From: Syntrophomonadaceae bacterium
GTDB taxonomy: Bacteria; Bacillota; Dethiobacteria; DTU022
Length of the DNA: 11,785 nt
Assembly: GCA_007130585.1 (NCBI GenBank)
Contig: SLSE01000095.1
Coordinates: 1 to 11,785 of the forward strand
Direction of reading: 5' to 3'
Part shown: in pieces, positions 1 through 4,193 of the stretch
How the letters are laid out: every line of letters begins with the position of its first letter
How positions within the stretch are numbered: the first letter of the stretch is position 1
Program-made: the position numbers and the translations under genes
Notes under the pieces: generated by a model
The model's input: only the letters and a program-made list of their open reading frames with translations
What the model was told of the DNA's origin: nothing
Database searches by the model: none

Positions 1-118
1 CGTGAACATGGACATAGAACTGATTACCCCGATTGCCATTGAAGAAGGCGTCCGTTTCGCTATCCGCGAAGGCGGCCGCACGGTGGGCGCCGGCGTGGTC
101 ACGGCAATTAACGAGTAA
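1..118 (+). CDS. tuf: Elongation factor Tu, C-terminal fragment
   Basis: Reading from base 2 gives 38 codons ending in TAA at 116-118, with the C-terminus TVGAGVVTAINE. This is the closing part of EF-Tu domain 3, which includes the conserved stretch EEGVRFAIREGGRTVGAGVV. EF-Tu is the cytoplasmic GTPase that delivers aminoacyl-tRNA to the ribosomal A site; domain 3 takes part in tRNA and EF-Ts contacts. The GTPase domain and the start lie to the left of the window, so nothing can be said about its promoter or about a second tuf copy. A GC-rich hairpin at 150-180 and a promoter at 194-221 separate it from rpmG, which suggests that tuf ends an upstream operon (in many bacteria rpsL-rpsG-fusA-tuf, not visible here). 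The identification is very secure because this tail is almost invariant in bacteria. Confidence 0.97.
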   Translation, partial: VNMDIELITPIAIEEGVRFAIREGGRTVGAGVVTAINE

Positions 119-149
119 CATAAAAGCGGATCAACGGAATTCATTAAGG

Positions 150-180
150 TTAGGGGGCGGGCCATTACCCTGCCCCCTAA
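150..180 (+). terminator. Probable terminator hairpin after tuf
   Basis: A perfect 9-bp stem, TTAGGGGGC (150-158) with GCCCCCTAA (172-180), is extended inward by GGG/CCC (159-161 with 168-170, T171 bulged) around a 6-nt loop. It is very stable and sits 31 nt after the tuf stop. The following bases (TTGTGCC) form a poor U-tract, so it may terminate incompletely or act as a 3'-end stabiliser. A promoter begins 14 nt further on. Confidence 0.6.
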
Positions 181-193
181 TTGTGCCAGAAGA

Positions 194-221
194 TTGACAA
201 TCCTGAACTTGCTGTGATAAA
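194..221 (+). promoter_or_regulatory. Sigma-A-type promoter for rpmG-secE-nusG
   Basis: A consensus -35 box TTGACA (194-199) is followed after 16 bp by GATAAA (216-221, 4 of 6 consensus bases), preceded by TG at 213-214, which gives an extended -10 (TGT-GATAAA). Transcription would start near 228, about 33 nt before rpmG. The position just after the tuf hairpin fits a promoter driving rpmG-secE-nusG and probably the downstream ribosomal protein genes. Confidence 0.75.
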
Positions 222-260
222 TTGTTAGTTACGAGTTCAAGAGGCAGGTGGAAGAGGTAA

Positions 261-410
261 ATGCGAGTGACAGTACATTTAGCCTGCGCGGAATGCCAGG
301 AGCGGAACTATACGTCCCGCAAGAACAAGCAAAACAACCCGGACCGTATTGAGATGAAAAAATACTGCAGCCGTTGCAAGACTCATACTCTGCATAAAGA
401 GACCAAGTAA
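261..410 (+). CDS. rpmG: 50S ribosomal protein L33 (zinc-binding form)
   Basis: This 49-residue protein starts MRVTVHLACAEC and ends HTLHKETK. Two CxxC pairs, C9/C12 and C36/C39, make the zinc ribbon of the C+ form of bacterial L33; zinc-free paralogues lack these cysteines and often take over under zinc limitation. L33 is a small, basic large-subunit protein near the tRNA exit site. The ATG at 261 follows a purine-rich ribosome binding site GAAGAGG at 251-257, and 49 residues is the normal family length. It is the first gene after the promoter at 194-221 and lies 40 nt before secE, the common arrangement in Firmicutes. Family assignment is secure; the symbol could carry a paralogue letter if the genome holds a second copy. 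Confidence 0.97.
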   Translation: MRVTVHLACAECQERNYTSRKNKQNNPDRIEMKKYCSRCKTHTLHKETK

Positions 411-450
411 AACCAACCTCAACAGGTTGACGGGAAGAGGTAATTTATAA

Positions 451-642
451 ATGCGTTTTTTTAAGCGAATCGGAAAGTTTTTACAGGAGGTCAGGAACGA
501 GTTAAAGAAGGTAAACTGGCCGACAAAGCGTGAGTTTACTGTTTTTACCGGGATTGTCCTATCGGCTGTAATTGTAATCGGTATCTTCTTCTGGATTATG
601 GACAGCGCATTTTTCGCTGTGCTGCAGCTGGTCATTCGCTAA
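451..642 (+). CDS. secE: Preprotein translocase subunit SecE
   Basis: The product is a 63-residue, single-span SecE, the essential small subunit of the SecYEG channel that clamps and stabilises SecY in the cytoplasmic membrane. The family signature is clear: an amphipathic cytoplasmic helix with EVRNELKKVNWPTKREF at about residues 13-29, followed by one hydrophobic span from about residue 31 to 60. The length matches the short SecE of Gram-positive bacteria rather than the three-span form of enterobacteria. The ATG at 451 is preceded by GGGAAGAGG (432-440). It sits between rpmG and nusG, its usual place, although the functional link between export and NusG is not obvious. Between rpmG and secE there is only a small 6-bp hairpin (414-419 with 424-429) and no tRNA gene. 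Confidence 0.97.
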   Translation: MRFFKRIGKFLQEVRNELKKVNWPTKREFTVFTGIVLSAVIVIGIFFWIMDSAFFAVLQLVIR

Positions 643-663
643 TCTGCCGGCTTTAAAGGCTTT

Positions 664-715
664 AAAAGGAGTGTGACCGGGAGTGCAGATGCATTCCCCT
701 TGCTATGAGCACTGA
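664..715 (+). promoter_or_regulatory. Unusual nusG initiation region
   Basis: The only strong Shine-Dalgarno, AAAAGGAG at 664-671, lies 33 nt before the nusG ATG (705), too far for direct use. Between them a hairpin can form: GGGAGTG (679-685) with CATTCCC (692-698), 7 bp including one G-U pair and a 6-nt loop. Folding it brings the SD within about 13 nt of the ATG. Alternatively, GGGAG (679-683) serves ATG 689, opening an 8-codon ORF (MHSPCYEH, stop 713-715) that overlaps the nusG start and could couple translation. No in-frame ATG, GTG or TTG lies between the upstream stop (663-665) and 705. Both mechanisms are inference. Confidence 0.45.
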
Positions 716-1325
716 AACTGATACCGGGAATGTTCCCGGAAACGGCAACGAGGAAACCATCAGCGGAACCGAAACAGAAAACGAAACCGAAGAGAGTACG
801 GTTTTAAAAGAGTGGTATGTTATCCATACCTACGCGGGCTATGAAAAACGGGTAAAAACCAACCTGGAGCGCCGTGTTGATTCAATGGATATGAAGGATA
901 AGATATTCAGGATCATGGTTCCCACTGAAAAGGAAATTACCAGCCGCAGCGGTCAAAAAAGAACTGTAGAGAAAAAAGTTTTTCCCGGGTATGTTCTGGT
1001 TGAAATGGTAATGGACGATGATTCCTGGTACGTGGTTCGCAATACGCCCGGCGTAACGGGTTTTGTCGGGCCCGGTTCCAAGCCGGTACCCCTTAGCGAA
1101 AAAGAGATTACCCATATACTGCGCCAGGTCGGCGTGGTGGAAGGCAAACCGCGCATTGATTTCGACGTTAACCAGGTTGTCCGCGTGGTCAGCGGTCCCT
1201 TTAAGAACTTCGAGGGCAAAGTGGAAGAGATTAACCAGGAAAAAGGTACTGTTAAAGTATCCGTATCTATGTTTGGGCGCGAAACGCCGGTGGAACTGGA
1301 GTTTCACCAGGTGATAAAATTTTAA
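705..1325 (+). CDS. nusG: Transcription termination/antitermination factor NusG
   Basis: NusG binds the RNA polymerase clamp through its NGN domain and modulates pausing and Rho-dependent termination; its KOW domain contacts Rho or ribosomal protein S10. The NGN domain starts at KEWYVIHTYAGYEKRVKTNL (residues 35-54) and includes the conserved KVFPGYVLVEM and TPGVTGFVG segments. The KOW domain covers roughly residues 150-206, with VRVVSGPFKNFEGKVEEIN. At 206 residues it is longer than the usual 175-185 because about 32 residues precede the NGN domain. That extension is rich in Thr, Glu, Asn and Gly and contains no Lys or Arg before K35. The ATG at 705 is the only ordinary start codon in frame after the stop at 663-665, but it lacks a nearby ribosome binding site. 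The gene lies 62 nt after secE and 51 nt before rplK. Confidence 0.96.
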   Translation: MSTETDTGNVPGNGNEETISGTETENETEESTVLKEWYVIHTYAGYEKRVKTNLERRVDSMDMKDKIFRIMVPTEKEITSRSGQKRTVEKKVFPGYVLVEMVMDDDSWYVVRNTPGVTGFVGPGSKPVPLSEKEITHILRQVGVVEGKPRIDFDVNQVVRVVSGPFKNFEGKVEEINQEKGTVKVSVSMFGRETPVELEFHQVIKF

Positions 1326-1330
1326 TCAGC

Positions 1331-1361
1331 GCTGTACTGCCTGCAGAGGCTTAGCTACAGC
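1331..1361 (+). promoter_or_regulatory. Two-helix RNA element in rplK leader (candidate L1 site)
   Basis: An outer stem GCTGTA/TACAGC (1331-1336 with 1356-1361) leads through CT/AG pairs and small bulges into an inner stem GCCT/AGGC (1339-1342 with 1347-1350) with a GCAG loop. It ends one base before the rplK Shine-Dalgarno GGGAGG (1363-1368). In E. coli, L1 represses rplK-rplA by binding a two-helix element with an asymmetric internal loop at this position. The fold is visible; binding by L1 is inference. Confidence 0.35.
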
Positions 1362-1376
1362 CGGGAGGTTTGTTTA

Positions 1377-1808
1377 ATGGCCAAGAAGAAAAAAATTATC
1401 GGAATGACAAAACTGCAGATACCGGGCGGCAAGGCAACCCCCGCACCCCCGGTAGGTCCTGCCCTCGGACAGCATGGTGTTAACATCATGGCTTTCTGCA
1501 AAGAATTTAATGAGCGGACAGCCTCGGACGCCGGCTTGATTATTCCGGTTGAACTGACCGTTTACGAGGATCGCTCCTTTACCTTTATTACCAAGACCCC
1601 TCCGGCAGCCGTGCTCCTGAAAAAAGCCGTCGGCCTGGAAAAAGCTTCGGGAGAACCGAACAGGGTCAAGGTGGCGACAATATCAAGAGACAAGGTGAAA
1701 GAGATTGCCTCTCAGAAAATGGAAGATTTGAATGCTTACGATGTAGACTCGGCCGCGAAGATAATTGAAGGTACCGCCCGGAGCATGGGCATTGTTGTCG
1801 AAAAATAA
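1377..1808 (+). CDS. rplK: 50S ribosomal protein L11
   Basis: L11 binds the 23S rRNA GTPase-associated region at the base of the L7/L12 stalk, contacts elongation factors and is needed for RelA-type stringent activation. The 143-residue product has the normal family length. The N-terminal domain (about residues 1-70) carries the proline-rich segment P22-P28 and the PPVGPALGQHGVNIM signature; this is the part that, with rRNA, forms the thiostrepton pocket. The C-terminal rRNA-binding domain (about 71-143) includes TPPAAVLLKKA and ends MGIVVEK. The ATG at 1377 has an ideal GGGAGG at 1363-1368 with an 8-nt spacer. The gene sits between nusG and rplA as in most bacteria and is probably transcribed with both. 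Confidence 0.98.
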   Translation: MAKKKKIIGMTKLQIPGGKATPAPPVGPALGQHGVNIMAFCKEFNERTASDAGLIIPVELTVYEDRSFTFITKTPPAAVLLKKAVGLEKASGEPNRVKVATISRDKVKEIASQKMEDLNAYDVDSAAKIIEGTARSMGIVVEK

Positions 1809-1821
1809 TTATTTTAATAAA

Positions 1822-1849
1822 GTGGGAGAGCTTATCGCTCGCTGACCAC
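1822..1849 (+). promoter_or_regulatory. Stem-loop in the rplK-rplA gap
   Basis: Outer stem GTGG/CCAC (1822-1825 with 1846-1849) and inner stem GAGC/GCTC (1828-1831 with 1837-1840) are joined by an asymmetric internal loop (2 nt against 5 nt). The element abuts the rplA ribosome binding site GGGAGG at 1850-1855. It has the same two-helix layout and position as the element before rplK, so it could be a second L1-responsive or translation-tuning site. The stems are short and no function can be proved. Confidence 0.25.
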
Positions 1850-1866
1850 GGGAGGTTTGAAAGCAA

Positions 1867-2565
1867 ATGGCTAAAAAGGGAAGAAAGTACCAGGAAGCGC
1901 GCAGTTTATTTGACCGGGAGACGAAGTATGAACCGGAAGAAGCCCTGCGTTTGATCAAGGAGATGAGTAAGCGCTCCTTTGATGAGACAGTCGAACTGGC
2001 AGCCCGCCTGGGCGTTAACCCGAAACACGCCGACCAGCAGGTACGCGGTTCGGTAGTTTTGCCGCACGGAACGGGTAAGGCTTTAAAGGTCGCTGTTTTT
2101 GCCAAGGGCGAAAAGATCAGGGAAGCTGAAAATGCCGGCGCTGATCATGCGGGTTCCGATGAGCTGGTGGCCAGGGTCCAGGAAGGCTGGATGGATTTTG
2201 ATGTTGCCGTAGCCACCCCGGATATGATGGGTTCTGTCGGAAAGCTCGGTAAAGTCCTGGGGCCCCGCGGTTTGATGCCTAACCCGAAAAGCGGCACAGT
2301 AACCTTTGATATTGAAAAAGCTGTAAATGAAATCAAGGCCGGTAAAGTTGAATACAGGACCGATAAAGCAGGCAATGTTCATGTGCCGATCGGGAAAGTT
2401 TCCTTTACCCTGGAGCAATTGCTTGAAAACTATAACACTTTAGTGGAGGCCCTCATTAAAGCCCGCCCGACAGCAGCGAAGGGTCAGTACATCAGAAATT
2501 TAACAGTCAGCACAACAATGGGGCCCGGCGTTAAAACCACCCCGGGGGCTGAAGCAAAGGTTTAA
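1867..2565 (+). CDS. rplA: 50S ribosomal protein L1
   Basis: L1 forms the mobile L1 stalk of the large subunit, which guides deacylated tRNA out of the E site, and in many bacteria it also represses its own operon by binding the mRNA. The 232-residue product has the usual length and the whole family pattern: MAKKGRKYQEA at the start, the SFDETVELAARLGVNPKHADQQVRGSVVLPHGTGK block (residues 36-70), the central domain with GPRGLMPNPKSGTVT, and a C-terminal IRNLTVSTTMGPGVK. The ATG at 1867 follows GGGAGG at 1850-1855 with an 11-nt spacer. It lies 58 nt after rplK and is followed by the 243-nt rplJ leader. No oddities were seen. Confidence 0.98.
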   Translation: MAKKGRKYQEARSLFDRETKYEPEEALRLIKEMSKRSFDETVELAARLGVNPKHADQQVRGSVVLPHGTGKALKVAVFAKGEKIREAENAGADHAGSDELVARVQEGWMDFDVAVATPDMMGSVGKLGKVLGPRGLMPNPKSGTVTFDIEKAVNEIKAGKVEYRTDKAGNVHVPIGKVSFTLEQLLENYNTLVEALIKARPTAAKGQYIRNLTVSTTMGPGVKTTPGAEAKV

Positions 2566-2640
2566 AGAAAAGCTGAAAGCCGGCATAAATACCGGGTGTT
2601 TTTGTGAGATAAGAACTGCATGCCAACAACTGAATAACCT

Positions 2641-2776
2641 TTTCCGCAGACAACCGGCACTTATCGTTTAATGGCCTCACGGGGGCCGCCTGTTTAGGAA
2701 AAACTTTTTTGTTCCAACCGCTTTTTGTACGGTTGCAACGGGGTTTTCTGTCTGCGGGAAACCCCGTTTTCTATTT
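2641..2776 (+). ncRNA. L10-type attenuator leader of rplJ-rplL
   Basis: The gap between rplA and rplJ contains a leader resembling the ribosomal L10 leader family. A candidate protein-binding helix pairs ACA (2650-2652) with TGT (2691-2693) and CGGC (2655-2658) with GCCG (2685-2688), separated by a 2x2 internal loop. CCGCAGACA (2644-2652) is also perfectly complementary to TGTCTGCGG (2749-2757), and TTT (2641-2643) can pair with AAA (2759-2761) beyond a bulged G2758. This second pairing captures the loop and the first three bases of the 3' arm of the terminator at 2737-2776, so it would act as an antiterminator. In B. subtilis the L10(L12)4 complex shuts off rplJL by attenuation of this kind. 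Base pairings are seen directly; control by L10 is inferred. Confidence 0.75.
2737..2776 (+). terminator. Intrinsic terminator of the rplJ attenuator
   Basis: A perfect 10-bp stem AACGGGGTTT (2737-2746) / AAACCCCGTT (2759-2768) encloses a 12-nt loop and runs into TTTTCTATTT (2767-2776). It lies 33 nt before the rplJ start, inside the leader, so it can only serve as an attenuator. A further imperfect hairpin, 2711-2720 with 2730-2739 (one mismatch), overlaps the 5' arm by three bases and may compete with it. Confidence 0.85.
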
Positions 2777-2808
2777 GTCAGATGCAGTTTCAGAAGGAGG
2801 TGAACTGA

Positions 2809-3333
2809 TTGATTACCAGAGAAGCCAAGGAAAAAATGATGGAAGAGATAACCGAAGCGCTTGAGAAGGCGGAACTGGTTGTGGTTACTGATTACAGGGG
2901 TTTAAATGTGCAGTCTATTAACAGGCTGCGCGGCGAGCTCAGGAAAGAAGACTGTCAGTACCGGGTAACCAAGAACACCATGAATCGTTTGGCTGCCCGC
3001 AGGGCAGGGCTGGAGGAACTGGAAGATTTTTTTGAAGGTCCGGTCGCAATCGCCTATTCAAGCGCCGATCCCGTTGCGGCAGCCAAGGTATTCAAGGAAT
3101 TTGCCAGGGAGAATGAAAACCTGGTTGTAAAGGGAGGCATGCTTTCCGGGCAGCTGTTGGATCCTGCCGCGATTAAAGCTCTCGGGGAGATACCGCCCCG
3201 TGAAGTTCTCCTGGCCCAGGTGGTCGGCGGCTTCCAGGCGCCGATTTCCGGCCTGGTTGGAGTGCTGCAGGGAACCATGCGCCAGCTGGTATATACCCTG
3301 GATGCAGTCAGGCAGCATAAGGAAAGCGCGTGA
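2809..3333 (+). CDS. rplJ: 50S ribosomal protein L10
   Basis: L10 anchors the L7/L12 dimers to the GTPase-associated region of 23S rRNA and thus forms the base of the factor-recruiting stalk. The 174-residue product starts (M)ITREAKEKMMEEI. It shows the conserved VVTDYRGLNVQSINRLRGELR (about residues 25-45), the YRVTKNTMNRLAAR block and FFEGPVAIAYS, followed by a C-terminal helix (LVGVLQGTMRQLVYTLDAVRQH) that binds L7/L12. The start is a TTG at 2809, fixed by a perfect AAGGAGG at 2794-2800 with an 8-nt spacer; the GTG at 2800 hits a stop after two codons. Expression is probably set by the attenuator at 2641-2776. A 144-nt gap with a modest hairpin (3340-3344 with 3358-3362) separates it from rplL. 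Confidence 0.97.
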   Translation: MITREAKEKMMEEITEALEKAELVVVTDYRGLNVQSINRLRGELRKEDCQYRVTKNTMNRLAARRAGLEELEDFFEGPVAIAYSSADPVAAAKVFKEFARENENLVVKGGMLSGQLLDPAAIKALGEIPPREVLLAQVVGGFQAPISGLVGVLQGTMRQLVYTLDAVRQHKESA

Positions 3334-3477
3334 TAGCAGCCGGGAAAGGAAATCCGGCCCGGTAAGAAGTGAGCAGTTCCGCGCGGGATACTGGAAAAAA
3401 AGACGGGACAGGCCGGCGGCAGCATGGCGGATTCCCGGAAATAAAAATTAATTTAATATGAAGGAGTTAAAAGGAAA

Positions 3478-3864
3478 ATGGCAAAAGGCGAGAACAAGGT
3501 AAATGAAATCATGGAACTTGTAAAAGGAATGACAGTCCTCGAGCTTTCCGAACTGGTAAAAGCCCTGGAAGAAGAGTTTGGCGTTACGGCAGCGGCCCCG
3601 GTTGCTGCGGCAGCACCTGCGGCCGGCGCAGAAGCCGCCGAAGAAGAAGAAAAGGATGAGTTTGATGTAGTTCTGACTTCATCTGGCGAGAAGAAGATCC
3701 AGGTGATCAAGGTTGTCCGTGAGATTACAGGCCTGGGCCTTAAAGAAGCAAAAGCCCTGGTTGACGAAGCCCCGGGCAATGTCCAGGAAAAAGTCAGCAA
3801 AGAAGACGCAGAGGCAACAAAAGCAAAAATCGAAGAAGCCGGCGGAACAGTCGAACTTAAGTAG
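3478..3864 (+). CDS. rplL: 50S ribosomal protein L7/L12
   Basis: L7/L12 is the multi-copy, acidic stalk protein that recruits EF-Tu, EF-G, IF2 and release factors and stimulates their GTPase activity. The 128-residue product has three expected parts: an N-terminal dimerisation domain that binds L10 (residues 1 to about 36, with IMELVKGMTVLELSELVKALEEEFGV), an Ala/Pro-rich flexible hinge (about 38-55), and the factor-binding C-terminal domain (about 60-128, with EFDVVLTSSGEKKIQVIKVVREITGLGLKEAKALV and a VELK end). The ATG at 3478 is preceded by AAGGAG (3461-3466, spacer 11) and AAAAGGA closer in. It is needed in several copies per L10, which strong independent translation initiation would help. 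A strong terminator follows 26 nt after the stop. Confidence 0.98.
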   Translation: MAKGENKVNEIMELVKGMTVLELSELVKALEEEFGVTAAAPVAAAAPAAGAEAAEEEEKDEFDVVLTSSGEKKIQVIKVVREITGLGLKEAKALVDEAPGNVQEKVSKEDAEATKAKIEEAGGTVELK

Positions 3865-3890
3865 CGCGGTTACGCTTTACAAAAAGAGCG

Positions 3891-3920
3891 GGGAGTGCGT
3901 TTTAACCGCACTCCCTTTTT
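3891..3920 (+). terminator. Intrinsic terminator after rplL
   Basis: A perfect 9-bp stem GGGAGTGCG (3891-3899) / CGCACTCCC (3907-3915) with a 7-nt loop is followed directly by TTTTT (3916-3920). A run of A's on the 5' side (3881-3885) could pair with the U-tract across a bulge, so weak function on the opposite strand is possible. It should end or strongly reduce transcription of the ribosomal protein genes before rpoB. Confidence 0.9.
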
Positions 3921-3989
3921 CATTGCCGTCGCAAGCCGGAAAAAATTCCCGCATCGCCAATTGCAAACCTAAAATATTTTAATATCCCA

Positions 3990-4018
3990 TTGACATGCTT
4001 ATTTCCTTATGATAATAT
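3990..4018 (+). promoter_or_regulatory. Strong extended -10 promoter for rpoBC
   Basis: A consensus -35 TTGACA (3990-3995) is separated by exactly 17 bp from TAATAT (4013-4018), which is preceded by TG at 4010-4011 (TGA-TAATAT, extended -10). The surroundings are AT-rich, including an A/T run at 3971-3984 in the UP-element position. Transcription should start around 4025, giving an rpoB leader of about 170 nt. It lies 70 nt downstream of the rplL terminator, consistent with separate control of rpoBC. Confidence 0.8.
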
Positions 4019-4024
4019 CTAAAG

Positions 4025-4193
4025 ATGTCTAGTACTACCACTATGTTTAATTTTAGAGCAATTCGATCAGCCTTCTCAATAATGACATACCCATAATAGG
4101 AGTAACAAAGGTTAAGTGTTGATATGTGATTTTTGCCTGTTATTTTTCCGGTTTTAAATCATAAACCAGGTATCGGGGGAGTGATTTTTTTTA
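4025..4193 (+). promoter_or_regulatory. AT-rich 5' leader of rpoB
   Basis: This stretch holds no recognisable gene and is visibly more AT-rich than its neighbours. Two alternative folds can be drawn. One pairs CCGGTTT (4148-4149, 4150-4154) with AAACC and GG (4163-4167, 4169-4170; A4168 bulged). The other pairs 4125-4132 with 4156-4163 (8 bp, one G-U). They share bases 4150-4163 and cannot coexist. The rpoB ribosome binding site GGGGGAG is at 4175-4181. A 13-codon GTG ORF at 4116-4157 has only a weak ribosome binding site. No known riboswitch or T-box is recognised. B. subtilis has a methyltransferase-like gene (ybxB) at this place; none is present here. Confidence 0.4.

Noticed and set aside
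411..450. tRNA-Trp gene between rpmG and secE, as found in some Gram-positive bacteria
   Set aside because: The gap is 40 nt, too short for a tRNA; it holds only a 6-bp hairpin at 414-429.
2580..2603. Terminator directly after rplA (CCGG/CCGG hairpin followed by a T run)
   Set aside because: The stem has only four solid base pairs with mismatches inside, and G residues interrupt the approach to the T-run, so it is too weak to call.
3200..3451. Plus-strand frame running through the end of rplJ into the rplJ-rplL gap
   Set aside because: The first half is an out-of-frame shadow of rplJ, and the rest is low-complexity Arg/Ser-rich with no ribosome binding site.
4116..4157. 13-codon GTG-started ORF in the rpoB leader as a leader peptide
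   Set aside because: Only AAAGG four bases upstream supports it, and the AGGAG at 4098-4102 is 13 nt away; the composition (Phe/Leu/Cys) fits random AT-rich DNA. No run of regulatory codons is apparent.
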